Shown here: positions 1-7,641 of the stretch, piece after piece
Numbering within the stretch: the stretch's first letter is position 1
How the letters are laid out: every line of letters begins with the position of its first letter
From: an uncultured Oscillospiraceae bacterium
GTDB lineage: Bacteria > Bacillota > Clostridia > Oscillospirales > Oscillospiraceae
Assembly (NCBI GenBank): GCA_934631005.1
Contig: CAKTXA010000018.1
Span: 1 to 47,947 of the forward strand
Length of the DNA stretch: 47,947 nucleotides
Reading direction: 5' to 3'
Position numbers and translations under genes: made by a program
Notes under the pieces: model-generated
The model's input: only the letters and a program-made list of their open reading frames with translations
Database searches by the model: none
Told to the model about the DNA's origin: nothing

Positions 1-498
1 GTGAGCTATTTTCTGGTGCGCATTCTCGGCAAATACGCCGGGGCGTGGCTCGGCTGCCTGGTCACAGGGCGCCCGAAGGAACTGCGGCGGTATCTCGGTC
101 TGGCACTCATCCCACAGGCGGGCGTGGCGATCGGTCTGGCAGCGCTCGGCGCGCGGACGCTCGGCGGCGCGATGGGCAGCGACCTGCAGACGATCATCCT
201 CGCCTCCAGCGTTCTGTATGAGCTGATGGGCCCCGGCTGCGCCAAGCTGGCGCTGTACCTGTCCAGATCGTACTCCACAAAGCTGGAGGATGTGGCAGTC
301 GTGCCGGAGGTGAACGAAAATGGCGAGCGCAAAACGGATGCGCAGCTGCTCATCGAGCGCATTGGGAAGATCCGGCAGGAGCTGCCGAAGCGCGAGCCGG
401 ACATGAGCGAAGAAGAAGCCGCCTTTTTGGAGGCGGCGGAGGAGCAGCTCGCGCCGACGCAGGCGCAGCGGCGGTATTTCTATCTCAGGAGGAAATAG
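1..498 (+). CDS. Cation:proton antiporter, C-terminal fragment
   Basis: The reading frame is open from the first base and ends with TAG at 496-498, so only the last 165 residues are present and the GTG at position 1 is not the real start. The fragment has hydrophobic, glycine-rich membrane helices (around residues 30-60 and 62-88, including the segment ASSVLYELMGPGCAKLAL), followed by a charged cytoplasmic tail of about 75 residues. This fits the last helices of a CPA-type Na+/H+ exchanger, a membrane protein that swaps monovalent cations for protons. The family call rests on the helix pattern and the local ASSVLYELMGP motif. Its substrate cannot be judged. The stop codon lies two bases before the MgtC start, so the two genes are probably cotranscribed. 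Confidence 0.6.
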   Translation: MSYFLVRILGKYAGAWLGCLVTGRPKELRRYLGLALIPQAGVAIGLAALGARTLGGAMGSDLQTIILASSVLYELMGPGCAKLALYLSRSYSTKLEDVAVVPEVNENGERKTDAQLLIERIGKIRQELPKREPDMSEEEAAFLEAAEEQLAPTQAQRRYFYLRRK

Positions 499-500
499 CT

Positions 501-1220
501 ATGGAAAAAGACGTGATCGTATCGCTGCTCGGCGCGTGGAGCGCGGAGCTGACGCTGGGCGCGATTTTGCTGCGCATGGCGCTGAGCGTCTGCCTTGCGG
601 CGGTGATCGGCTGCGAGCGGTCGAGCAAGCGCCATTCGGCGGGGCTGCGCACCTTCATTCTGGTGAGCATCGCCGGAACGGGCGTGATGCTCATCGACCA
701 GTACCTGATCCGCAGCGTGGGCGTGCAGCTGCCGATCCTCTCGGCGGCGGCACTGATCGGGATGTCCACGGTCAGCGCGAACGCCATCCTGTTCAGCTCC
801 CGCAACCAGATCAAGGGGCTGACGACGTCGGTCGGCCTGTGGTGCTGCGGGATCGTGGGCATGGCGCTCGGCGCGGGGCTGTATACGGCGGCGCTGGTGA
901 TCTTCTTGGTGCAGCTTTTGAGCATGTCGGCGCTGCCGGCGCTGGAAAAGCGGCTCAAGGACCGCTCGAACCATTTTGAGGTGCATCTGGAGCTCAAAAA
1001 CAAGGGCGACCTTGCCGACTTCGTGGCGACCATCCGCGCGCTCGGTATCCGCATCGACGACATTGAGTCGAATCCGGCGTACCTCAACTCGGGACTCAGC
1101 GTCTTTTCCGTGTCGTTCACCGTGGACAGCGCGGAGCTGAAACAATACAAAAAGCACAGCGACATCATAGACGCCCTGCGCTCGCTGGAATATGTGTATT
1201 ACATCGAAGAGATGAACTGA
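501..1220 (+). CDS. MgtC/SapB family membrane protein
   Basis: 239 residues. An AGGAGG site at 487-492 sits inside the end of the previous gene and sets the ATG at 501. The N-terminal 150 residues hold about four membrane helices with the MgtC signature region (LRMALSVCLAAVIGCERSSK, then the SAGLRTFILVSIAGTGVML block). The C-terminal 85 residues form a soluble, ACT-like domain, as in full-length MgtC homologues. MgtC proteins sit in the cytoplasmic membrane; in pathogens they help cells survive low magnesium and restrain F-type ATP synthase, but in commensal Firmicutes the role is unsettled. The pairing with an antiporter suggests cation or pH homeostasis (inference). A strong terminator follows directly. 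Confidence 0.85.
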   Translation: MEKDVIVSLLGAWSAELTLGAILLRMALSVCLAAVIGCERSSKRHSAGLRTFILVSIAGTGVMLIDQYLIRSVGVQLPILSAAALIGMSTVSANAILFSSRNQIKGLTTSVGLWCCGIVGMALGAGLYTAALVIFLVQLLSMSALPALEKRLKDRSNHFEVHLELKNKGDLADFVATIRALGIRIDDIESNPAYLNSGLSVFSVSFTVDSAELKQYKKHSDIIDALRSLEYVYYIEEMN

Positions 1221-1226
1221 ACGTGT

Positions 1227-1259
1227 AAAAAGGCTCCCCTTGAAAAAGGGGAGCCTTTT
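1227..1259. terminator. Bidirectional intrinsic terminator between mgtC-like and chromate transporter genes
   Basis: A perfect stem (AAAAGGCTCCCCTT paired with AAGGGGAGCCTTTT) with a short A-rich loop, flanked by A and T runs on both sides. It can end both the rightward mgtC transcript and the leftward transporter transcript, which stops at 1265. Confidence 0.9.
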
Positions 1260-1264
1260 GCCGT

Positions 1265-1825
1265 TTATGCCGGAAGGAGAAAGCCGAACAGCAGATTGAT
1301 CACGCCGCCGAGGGCCATGATGAGGATGGGGCTCCACTTTGTCCGGCGCAGAAGAACAAGGCACAGGACAAAAATGCCCGCCATGACCCAATTGGTGCCG
1401 GAGAGTGTGACGGCGCCGCTCCAGAGGGCGTTTTGCAGGATCAGCACGCCCGCCGACGCGATCATCGCCACCACCGCCGGGCGGAGCGACGACAGGACGC
1501 TCTGCAGCGCGTGCAGGTCGCGGTATTTGAGATACAGCCGCGCGATGAGCGTGACCAGAATGCATGACGGCAGGATACACCCGACGGTGGCCACCAGCGC
1601 GCCCGGCAGCCCCGCCACGCGGATGCCAACGAACGTGGCAGAATTGACCGCGATCGGCCCCGGCGTCATCTCCGAGATGGTGATGAGGTCGGCAAATTCC
1701 GAAACGCTCAGCCAGCTGTGCTGCGTGACGATCTGCTCTTGAATGAGCGGCATGGCGGCGTAGCCGCCGCCGAAGCTCAGCGCGCCGATCTGTAAAAAGC
1801 TCCAGAAAAGCTGCAGGTAGATCAT
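1265..1825 (-). CDS. Chromate transporter family protein, second half-size subunit
   Basis: 186 residues, starting at the ATG at 1823-1825, which overlaps the stop of the upstream partner by 4 bases (ATGA), a sign of translational coupling. The sequence shows the CHR-family N-terminal signature (SFGGGYAAMPLIQ, then EMTPGPIAVNSATFVG) and about five to six membrane helices. Short CHR proteins of this size work in pairs, each equal to half of a full ChrA. Characterised members export chromate by proton exchange, but many Firmicute pairs have no proven substrate, so the chromate label is by family only. Confidence 0.85.
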   Translation of the reverse strand: MIYLQLFWSFLQIGALSFGGGYAAMPLIQEQIVTQHSWLSVSEFADLITISEMTPGPIAVNSATFVGIRVAGLPGALVATVGCILPSCILVTLIARLYLKYRDLHALQSVLSSLRPAVVAMIASAGVLILQNALWSGAVTLSGTNWVMAGIFVLCLVLLRRTKWSPILIMALGGVINLLFGFLLPA

Positions 1826-2382
1826 GCCCGCTTCCTCCCCGCAAGCAGCGTGCGCGCGACTCCGATAAGGATGCACGCGAGGATGATGAAGATGACGTTG
1901 ACCTTGAAAACGCACGCGGCGAGGAACGCCGCGATCATAATGACAACGGACGGCACGCTCTTTTTCTTCACGATGTCCGAGCCCATGTCCCACACGACCG
2001 ACGCGATCACCGCGCCGACGCCCGCCTGCATCCCGGCGAGCACGCGGCTGACGTAAACATTGCTGCGGAACGCCTGATAAAACAGCGAGATGACGCTGAT
2101 GATGACGAACGGCGGCAGAATCGTGGCCAGAATGGCCACCAGCGCGCCGATGAGCCCCGCCAGCTTGTAGCCAACGACGATCGCGCCGTTCACGGCGATG
2201 GCCCCGGGCGAGGACTGCGCGATGGCGATGAGGTCGAGCATCTCCGGCTCCTCGATCCAGTGGTATTCGTCCACAAAGCGTTTTTTCATCAGCGACACGA
2301 TCACATACCCGCCGCCAAAGGTAAACGCGCTGAGGCAGAGCGTGGACAAAAACAGTTGCCCCAGAACGGACTTCTTTTTCAT
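1822..2382 (-). CDS. Chromate transporter family protein, first half-size subunit
   Basis: 186 residues. It has the paired-family motifs FTFGGGYVIVSLMKK near residue 20 and QSSPGAIAVNGAIVVGYK near residue 55, then hydrophobic helices to the C-terminus. It is first in a two-gene operon with the similar protein encoded directly downstream; the two are homologous halves, probably forming an antiparallel dimer. A LysR regulator is divergently transcribed from the same AT-rich gap of about 110 bases, a layout that often marks a regulator of the neighbouring transporter (inference). Confidence 0.85.
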   Translation of the reverse strand: MKKKSVLGQLFLSTLCLSAFTFGGGYVIVSLMKKRFVDEYHWIEEPEMLDLIAIAQSSPGAIAVNGAIVVGYKLAGLIGALVAILATILPPFVIISVISLFYQAFRSNVYVSRVLAGMQAGVGAVIASVVWDMGSDIVKKKSVPSVVIMIAAFLAACVFKVNVIFIILACILIGVARTLLAGRKRA

Positions 2383-2419
2383 AGCACACCTCCCAAGCTC
2401 CTATCCAGTATACTGCCGT

Positions 2420-2448
2420 TTGACACATAAGTAAAATATTATTATAAT
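2420..2448 (+). promoter_or_regulatory. Consensus sigma-A promoter for the LysR gene
   Basis: A perfect TTGACA (2420-2425) and a perfect TATAAT (2443-2448) are separated by exactly 17 bases. The start of transcription is expected near 2455, giving a short leader before the GAGAGGGGAG ribosome site. The divergent transporter promoter must overlap this region on the other strand, so LysR bound here could act on both. Confidence 0.85.
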
Positions 2449-2494
2449 ATAATTACAATAGTGAAATGGCTATAGATAGGAGAGGGGAGACACC

Positions 2495-3379
2495 ATGACG
2501 ATCCGGCATATGAAGATTTTCGCCGCCGTGGTGCGCTGCGGCAGCATGACCCGCGCGGCCGAGCAGCTGCATATGGCGCAGCCGTCGCTCAGCGTGGCGG
2601 TGCGCGAGCTGGAGGACTATTACGGCGTACGGCTGTTTGAGCGGGTGGGGCGCAGGCTCGTGCCCACAACGTGCGGCCGGGAGCTGTATGGCTACGCCGG
2701 GCACATCGTGGGCCTGTTTGACGACGCCGACCGGAAAATGCGCAGCTGGGACACCACCGGCACACTGCGCGTGGGCGCGAGCATCACCATCGGCGTGCAC
2801 ATCCTGCCGGGTCTGATCCGGCGGTTTCGCGACCAGTCGCCGGAGCTGCGGATCGAGGCGGTGGTCGAGCCGGTCAGCCGCATCGAGCAGCGCCTGATCG
2901 ACAACGATCTGGACCTCGGCCTGATCGAAACGCAGCCGCTCCATACGGAGCTGGAGGCGGAGCCGTTTGCGCGGGACGAGATGTGCGCCGTCCTGCCGCC
3001 AAGCTCACCGCTGGCAGCGCAGCAGACGGTCACACTGGAGGAGCTTGCGCAGTATCCGTTTTTGCTGCGCGAGCCGGGCAGCTCCGGCCGGACGATTTTA
3101 GAGGCGAGCTTTGCCCTGCGGCAGCTCGCGGTGCGCCCCGTGTGGGAGAGCGCCAGCACACAGGCCATCCTCCGCGCGGCGGCAGAGGGGCTGGGTGTTG
3201 CCGTGCTGCCGGAGCGCATGGCGCGCCGCGCCGCCGAGGACGGCGAGGTCTGCCTGCGCCCTCTCGCCGACCCCATCGAGCGGACGCTCCACATCGTCTG
3301 GCATAAAAGCAAATACCGCACCCAGACCATGCAGAGCTTCCAAACCCTCTGCCGCTCCGCCGGAACGGGCAAGCTATAA
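2495..3379 (+). CDS. LysR family transcriptional regulator
   Basis: 294 residues, the usual length for the family. Residues 1-60 form the winged helix-turn-helix (start MTIRHMKIF, recognition region TRAAEQLHMAQPSLSVAVRE). Residues 90-290 form the two-lobed effector-binding domain (TGTLRVGASITIGVHILPGL onward). The ATG at 2495 follows a GGAGAGGGGAG ribosome site. The gene is divergent from the paired CHR transporter, so that operon is its most likely target, with an unknown small-molecule effector. Subfamily (CysL-like, CynR-like or other) cannot be decided here. Confidence 0.9.
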   Translation: MTIRHMKIFAAVVRCGSMTRAAEQLHMAQPSLSVAVRELEDYYGVRLFERVGRRLVPTTCGRELYGYAGHIVGLFDDADRKMRSWDTTGTLRVGASITIGVHILPGLIRRFRDQSPELRIEAVVEPVSRIEQRLIDNDLDLGLIETQPLHTELEAEPFARDEMCAVLPPSSPLAAQQTVTLEELAQYPFLLREPGSSGRTILEASFALRQLAVRPVWESASTQAILRAAAEGLGVAVLPERMARRAAEDGEVCLRPLADPIERTLHIVWHKSKYRTQTMQSFQTLCRSAGTGKL

Positions 3380-3404
3380 GGCCTTTGCCTTTGGATGAGC
3401 GGGA

Positions 3405-4625
3405 TCAGCTGCCCCGCGCCATATCACGGAAGGTCCAAATATCGGTATCACGGCCGACAAAATAGCGGGTGATGCCCATGGGATCCCGGTCGGTGTAAAA
3501 GCACCAGCCGTCCATGAGGATGCCAAAATCATAGTATTCGGCGGCGATCTGCCGCACCAGCGGCGATTCGTGCCCGACGGGATAGGACAGCGCGGTGGGA
3601 ACGCGCCCGGTCAGGCGGGCAATGGCGAGCTGCGACTCGGATAGCTCCCGGCGCAGCGCCTCCTCGTTCAGCGTGTCGAGCAGGGGATGGGTGACGGTGT
3701 GGCTCTGGATGCTGACCAGCCCGGAATCCGCCAGCTCGCGGACCTGTTCGGCGGTGAGATAGCGCGGCGCACCGATCTTGTCGGTGATGATGAAAATGGT
3801 GGCCTTGACGCCGTAACGCTCCAGCAGCGGCAGCAGCTCGGTATAGTTATCGGCGTAGCCGTCGTCAAAGGTCAGAATGACCGGCTTTTCATACTGCGCA
3901 AGCATCGGAAGCTCCGTGATCCAAATGGGGGTATAGCCATTTTCCAGCAGGAAAATGAGCTGCTCCTCCAGCACGGCGGGAGAGACGAACAGCGAGCGCT
4001 CGCCCCAACAATCGTCGCTGACAGCGTGATACATGAGAACAGGTACGGCATATCCCGGCGACAGGACACCGCGCGGGGCCGTGCTGCAATACAGCGCGTC
4101 CTGCTCCGGGTCGGCAAGGCACCAGCCGTCTGTCCACGAAAGAACCGTATCCAGCGGCAGATACGCGCTTTCACCGTCACACAGGAGACTGCCGTCGGTG
4201 GAGACGGTGCGGTGTGCGCCGTTTGCGAGCTGAACGGTGCAGACGGCAGCCTGACCGGCCTGTACAGGCAGTGTGAGCGTACAGCTTCCGCCGGTCAGAG
4301 CGACGTAATCATGCAGACGGACATAGATCGCCTGCCCCTGCCAAAAGGCGGGCAGAACGCTCCCATCCAGATAGACCGCAGTATCGGCGGGGTCGGGCGT
4401 GGGAGCAAAAACGGCAGGCGCTGGTTCGCAAACGGCGGGCGCAGGCTCGTGAACGACAGGCGCCGATTCATAGACGGCGGGTGCGGAGCGCTCCGGCTCG
4501 ACCGCGACCTCCTCCGCCGGGGGCACGGGCAGCGGCCGTGAGCCTATTCGCACGGGCTGCAGGAAGCCAGCGCAGCCGGCAAGCAGCAGTGCGGAAAGCA
4601 GGAGGAGCGGAAAGAACTTTTTCAT
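3405..4625 (-). CDS. Lipoprotein polysaccharide deacetylase
   Basis: 406 residues. The N-terminus is a lipoprotein signal (MKKFFPLLLLSALLLAGC, lipobox LAGC, lipidated Cys18). Residues 30-75 are a Pro/Ala/Glu-rich spacer with repeated VxEPAP units that would span the wall. Residues 80-170 resemble a copper-amine-oxidase-N-like domain. Residues 195-390 are a NodB-type deacetylase domain: the TFDDGYADN motif holds the metal and catalytic aspartates, and SHTVTHP supplies the metal-binding histidines. The enzyme would remove N-acetyl groups from peptidoglycan or another surface glycan at the outer face of the membrane. The ribosome site is weak, but the signal peptide fixes the start. It is probably separate from the GTPase operon upstream, which has its own terminator. 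Confidence 0.88.
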   Translation of the reverse strand: MKKFFPLLLLSALLLAGCAGFLQPVRIGSRPLPVPPAEEVAVEPERSAPAVYESAPVVHEPAPAVCEPAPAVFAPTPDPADTAVYLDGSVLPAFWQGQAIYVRLHDYVALTGGSCTLTLPVQAGQAAVCTVQLANGAHRTVSTDGSLLCDGESAYLPLDTVLSWTDGWCLADPEQDALYCSTAPRGVLSPGYAVPVLMYHAVSDDCWGERSLFVSPAVLEEQLIFLLENGYTPIWITELPMLAQYEKPVILTFDDGYADNYTELLPLLERYGVKATIFIITDKIGAPRYLTAEQVRELADSGLVSIQSHTVTHPLLDTLNEEALRRELSESQLAIARLTGRVPTALSYPVGHESPLVRQIAAEYYDFGILMDGWCFYTDRDPMGITRYFVGRDTDIWTFRDMARGS

Positions 4626-4640
4626 ATCTGTTCATTTTAT

Positions 4641-4676
4641 AAAAGTCGGGCAGGCGTTTTGCACCTGTCCGGCTTT
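4641..4676 (-). terminator. Terminator of the GTPase operon
   Basis: An inverted repeat (AAAGCCGGACAGG with CCTGCCCGACTTT, two mismatches on this strand, G-U pairs on the other) followed by TTTTAT. It lies just after the second GTPase gene and ahead of the deacetylase gene, so it probably separates the two units. Confidence 0.6.
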
Positions 4677-4686
4677 CTGTTCTGTT

Positions 4687-5640
4687 TCAAAATGTGGCGA
4701 CTTCCTGTTCCGCAGGGGCGGCGGGCTCGACGGTTTTGGCGGTGAGGATGGGGCCGACGCCTTTGTAGAGGTTATGGTATTTGGCCCCCACGGTGGCGGT
4801 GACGCGCACCCAGGCGCGCGTTTTGAGCCCCTCGCTGCCGACAAATTTGCACGGCAGACCCATGAACGTGATGTCCGCTTCGCAGCACGTCATTACGAAC
4901 CGGCCGGGGGCGAACATCCCCTCGCGCTGGCTGCGCAGACGCGCGACCTGGCCCTTGAACTGCACGGTCTTGCCGGCGTATTTCTTCGGCTCCTCGGTAA
5001 TGTCGCGGTAGAACAGGGCGTAATCCTCGTCGTTGATCACGATGGGATCCTTCGTGATGTCAAACGGCAGGGGATCCTCGATCTCATCAAACTGCGTGGT
5101 GCCGTCGGTGTAGTCGTAGACGATGTCCACGCGGCGGTTGACGGCGCGGGCGATCTTGTGAAACGGCATCACATCCGCACCGGGCTGCATCCGGTTAAAA
5201 ACGACCATCTGCGCGCCGGTGAGCTTATCCACCACGAGCTGGCGCATATTGGCGTTATACTGCAAAAACGTGCTCGCGTCGGCAAACATGACCTCCTGCG
5301 CGATCTGCCAGTGCTCCGGCGTTTTCAGGTAGAAGTCGGCCGCAAGGTGCATCCCGTTCAGCTCTACCACCACGCGCTCGGCGGCGTGCTTTTCGGCGAG
5401 CTTCTCCAGAAATTCCGGGCTCAGCTGGTCGTAGTCCGCCGTTTCGAGCCAGACGGTCTTGTGCGGGTAGGCGGAGAGGTCATATTCCTCCTCGCCCTCC
5501 TCGAGGACGAGCAGCAGCGTCCGCTCCCCGGCGTTGAAGCGCGGGTCCTCAAGCGTCTGCTGGATGAATTTTGTTTTGCCGGACTCCAGAAAGCCGGTGA
5601 ACACATACATCGGCAGGGGCGTCGGTTCGTTTTTTCTCAT
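4687..5640 (-). CDS. COG0523-like P-loop GTPase fused to a YcgQ (DUF1980)-like domain
   Basis: 317 residues from the ATG at 5638-5640, which has a GGAG site 12 bases upstream and lies 4 bases after the stop of the first GTPase gene. Residues 1-180 are a G3E/COG0523-type P-loop domain (Walker A GFLESGKT, residues 16-23), but the CxCC metal motif of the family is missing and the NKxD site reads FNRM. Residues 195-305 look like the C-terminal domain of the YcgQ/TIGR03943 family (NDEDYALF, then FVMTCCEAD with adjacent cysteines 252-253). YcgQ proteins pair with a membrane permease and are linked to zinc stress. The role is inferred: metal handling together with the His-rich partner. No permease is in the window. 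Confidence 0.7.
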   Translation of the reverse strand: MRKNEPTPLPMYVFTGFLESGKTKFIQQTLEDPRFNAGERTLLLVLEEGEEEYDLSAYPHKTVWLETADYDQLSPEFLEKLAEKHAAERVVVELNGMHLAADFYLKTPEHWQIAQEVMFADASTFLQYNANMRQLVVDKLTGAQMVVFNRMQPGADVMPFHKIARAVNRRVDIVYDYTDGTTQFDEIEDPLPFDITKDPIVINDEDYALFYRDITEEPKKYAGKTVQFKGQVARLRSQREGMFAPGRFVMTCCEADITFMGLPCKFVGSEGLKTRAWVRVTATVGAKYHNLYKGVGPILTAKTVEPAAPAEQEVATF

Positions 5641-5644
5641 GGTA

Positions 5645-6790
5645 TCAGACTCCAAACAGGGCGGCAAGGGCCGCTTCGTTCAGCTTCGAGCCGATGACGC
5701 ACAGACGGCCGGTGACCATGGCGCCGCCGTCGCGGATCTCGGGCTCGCCGGGGACATAGTCAAAGTGCAGCCAGCTGCCGTCCGCGGGAACGTAGCCCTT
5801 GGCGCGCAGGATAACGCCGTATTTTTCGGCGTTTTCGAGCTCGGCGAGAATGGCGGACAGCTCGTCCTTCGTGAACTTCCTGTGCGTTTCAACGCCCCAG
5901 CTCGTAAAGACCTCGTCGGCGTTGTGGTCGTGATGATGGTGATGGTGGTGGCAGGCGCAGTCGGGATCGTCGCACTCGCCGTCGTGATGATGGTGATGAT
6001 GGTGCTCGTGCTCGTCCTCATCATCGTCGTCATCGTCATCGTCGTGATGGTGATGATGATGGCAGCATTCGTGGTCATCGTCGTCATCGTCGTGATGGTG
6101 GTGGTGGCAGCACGCATGGTCATCGTCGTCATCATCGTGGTCGTGATGGTGATGGTGCGCTTCCTCCTCCAGACGCTCCAGCTCCAGCGCGATGCTGCTG
6201 CGCTGCTCCATGGCCTCCATGATCTGCACGCCGGTCAGCTCGTCCCACGGGGTGGTCACGAGAATGGCGTTGGGGTTGTGCTCCCGGATGAGCTTGACGC
6301 AGGCGTCCAGCTTGTCCTCGGCCATGCCGCCGGTGCGGGAGAGGAGAATGGTGTTGGCGGTCTCAATCTGGTCGTTATAGAACTCGCCGAAGTTTTTCAT
6401 ATACATCTTGCACTTCGTGGCATCGGCCACAGCCACGAAATTGCCCAGCTGCACATCGTCGGACGTGACCTTGCGCACGGCGGCGATGACGTCGGAGAGC
6501 TTGCCGACGCCCGACGGCTCGATGAGGATGCGGTCGGGGTGGTAGTCGGCGATGACCTGGCGCAGCGCCTTGCCGAAATCGCCCACGAGCGAGCAGCAGA
6601 TGCAGCCGGAGTTCATCTCGGTAATGCGCACGCCCGCTTCGGAGAGGAAGCCCGCGTCGATGCCGATCTCACCGAATTCATTCTCGATGAGCACCAGCTG
6701 CTGGCCCTGATAGGCCTCGCGGATCATTTTGCGGATGAGCGTGGTCTTACCGGCGCCGAGAAACCCGGAATAAATATCAATTTTTGTCAT
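5645..6790 (-). CDS. COG0523 (CobW/YciC-type) metal-chaperone GTPase with giant His/Asp insert
   Basis: 381 residues from the ATG at 6788-6790, preceded by an AAGGTG site. Residues 9-17 are the Walker A loop (FLGAGKTT), residues 63-66 the CxCC metal motif of the family, and residues 88-94 (LIEPSGV) a Walker B/switch region. Residues 212-289 are almost only His, Asp and Cys, with runs such as HHHHHDHDDDDDDH and four Cys pairs or clusters (ACC, ECC, ECDDPDCAC). Residues 295-381 are the CobW C-terminal domain. The family delivers zinc or cobalt to client enzymes with GTP hydrolysis. The normal NKxD guanine motif is replaced by SRTG. First gene of a two-gene operon. Confidence 0.88.
   Translation of the reverse strand: MTKIDIYSGFLGAGKTTLIRKMIREAYQGQQLVLIENEFGEIGIDAGFLSEAGVRITEMNSGCICCSLVGDFGKALRQVIADYHPDRILIEPSGVGKLSDVIAAVRKVTSDDVQLGNFVAVADATKCKMYMKNFGEFYNDQIETANTILLSRTGGMAEDKLDACVKLIREHNPNAILVTTPWDELTGVQIMEAMEQRSSIALELERLEEEAHHHHHDHDDDDDDHACCHHHHHDDDDDDHECCHHHHHHDDDDDDDDEDEHEHHHHHHHDGECDDPDCACHHHHHHHDHNADEVFTSWGVETHRKFTKDELSAILAELENAEKYGVILRAKGYVPADGSWLHFDYVPGEPEIRDGGAMVTGRLCVIGSKLNEAALAALFGV
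5924..6157 (-). repeat. Low-complexity His/Asp-coding repeat tract
   Basis: About 234 bases made of CAT/CAC and GAC/GAT codons in alternating blocks, coding residues 212-289 of the metal-chaperone GTPase. It is in-frame throughout and falls between two folded domains, so it is a genuine insert. Such tracts can change length by slippage. Confidence 0.85.
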
Positions 6791-6824
6791 AAAAACACCT
6801 TCTGTAATGTATTTGCTACCGTTC

Positions 6825-6853
6825 AGTATAGCACGCTGCGGCGGGAACATCAA
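6825..6853 (-). promoter_or_regulatory. Sigma-A promoter of the GTPase operon
   Basis: On the minus strand TTGATG (6848-6853), a 17-base spacer and TATACT (6825-6830). The expected transcript leader is about 30 bases. A clear Zur-type palindrome was not found around it. Confidence 0.65.
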
Positions 6854-6950
6854 GCGTCCGTGGGAGGAAAAGTTACGCTTTTGCAGGAAAATTCATTGAC
6901 AACGGCGGGTGGCTATGGTAAAATACATATCGTCTTTGGAGCAGTCATTC

Positions 6951-7039
6951 GGAGAGATGTCCGAGCGGTTTAAGGAGCCGGTCTTGAAAACCGGTGACGC
7001 AGCAATGCGCCGTGGGTTCGAATCCCACTCTCTCCGCCA
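6951..7039 (+). tRNA. tRNA-Ser, anticodon TGA
   Basis: Acceptor stem GGAGAGA pairs with TCTCTCC (7029-7035), followed by the discriminator G and an encoded CCA at 7037-7039. The anticodon loop is CTTGAAA, giving anticodon TGA, which reads UCA (and other UCN codons with wobble). The long variable arm expected of tRNA-Ser and the GGTTCGAATCC T-arm are present. Confidence 0.96.
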
Positions 7040-7073
7040 TTCTTTCCGGATCCGCCCGAGGATATACCGGCTT

Positions 7074-7165
7074 GCGGAAGTACCCAAGTGGCCGAAGGGG
7101 CTCCCCTGCTAAGGGAGTAGGCGTCTAAAAAGCGCGCGAGAGTTCAAATCTCTCCTTCCGCGCCA
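7074..7165 (+). tRNA. tRNA-Ser, anticodon GCT
   Basis: Acceptor stem GCGGAAG pairs with CTTCCGC (7155-7161), then G and encoded CCA (7163-7165). The anticodon stem CTCCC/GGGAG encloses the loop CTGCTAA, anticodon GCT, reading AGC and AGU. Long variable arm present. It lies 34 bases after the first tRNA-Ser, so both are probably processed from one transcript. Confidence 0.96.
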
Positions 7166-7201
7166 AAATCGGCGGTGTTCGTATGAACACCGCCGATTTT
7201 G
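7166..7201 (+). terminator. Terminator of the tRNA-Ser pair
   Basis: Perfect stem AAAATCGGCGGTGTTC / GAACACCGCCGATTTT with a GTAT loop, directly after the CCA of the second tRNA and ending in TTTT. Confidence 0.85.
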
Positions 7202-7202
7202 T

Positions 7203-7277
7203 AAGTAATAAGTAAAAGTGAAAAGTGAAGAAGTAAGGTGCAGCGGCGATGTTCGATAGAACATCACCGCTGCGTTT
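7203..7277 (+). repeat. Purine-rich repeat piece plus second hairpin terminator
   Basis: Bases 7203-7237 (AAGTAATAAGTAAAAGTGAA and the bases after it, ending GAAGAAGTAAGG) match short leader pieces found beside repeat copies at about 31305 and 44785. Next to it, 7240-7277 is a long hairpin (GCAGCGG.GATGTTC with GAACATC.CCGCTGC) followed by TTTTTT on the plus strand, that is, a second rightward terminator facing the end of darA. Confidence 0.6.
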
Positions 7278-7278
7278 T

Positions 7279-7614
7279 TTAGAACTTTTCACAGGTGGCA
7301 ATGTCGAGGACGAAGACGGTGATGCCGCCGACCTGGACGTTGATGGGCTGGGGCGGCAGGCCACTTTCGACCGGCATGGGGATGAACGCCGTCTCGCTGC
7401 GCACGCCGCCGTGCTGCTTCAGGATCTCCATGGCCGCGGGCAGGCGCTCAGCCGACACGCCGATCATCAGCGTGACGCTTTTGCGCTTGAGAAAGCCGCC
7501 GGTGGAGTTGAGAACGGTGACGTAGTAGCCGTTTTCGATGAGATCGCGGACGACCTCGGCCTCATCGTCGCCGGAGAGGACGGCGATGATCATTTTTTCA
7601 CAGGGAAGCTGCAT
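7279..7614 (-). CDS. darA: Cyclic-di-AMP receptor, DarA/PstA-like
   Basis: 111 residues, from an ATG at 7612-7614 with GGAGG 7 bases upstream; the internal Met8 has no such site. The protein is a PII-like trimeric signal protein: the STGGFLKRK loop (residues 37-45), TLMIGV strand and the C-terminal PINVQVGGITVFVLDI match the DarA/YaaQ family, which binds the second messenger c-di-AMP in the cytoplasm. The GNTT segment common in Bacillus DarA reads KSVT here. The protein has no known enzyme activity; its binding partner is unknown. It follows nadE by 27 bases on the same strand and probably shares its promoter. Confidence 0.9.
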   Translation of the reverse strand: MQLPCEKMIIAVLSGDDEAEVVRDLIENGYYVTVLNSTGGFLKRKSVTLMIGVSAERLPAAMEILKQHGGVRSETAFIPMPVESGLPPQPINVQVGGITVFVLDIATCEKF

Positions 7615-7641
7615 AAGATTACCTCCATTGAAATCGTATTT

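Noticed and set aside
5924..6157. CRISPR-like repeat
   Set aside because: The repeat units are only 3-6 bases and in frame with His/Asp codons; no unique spacers.
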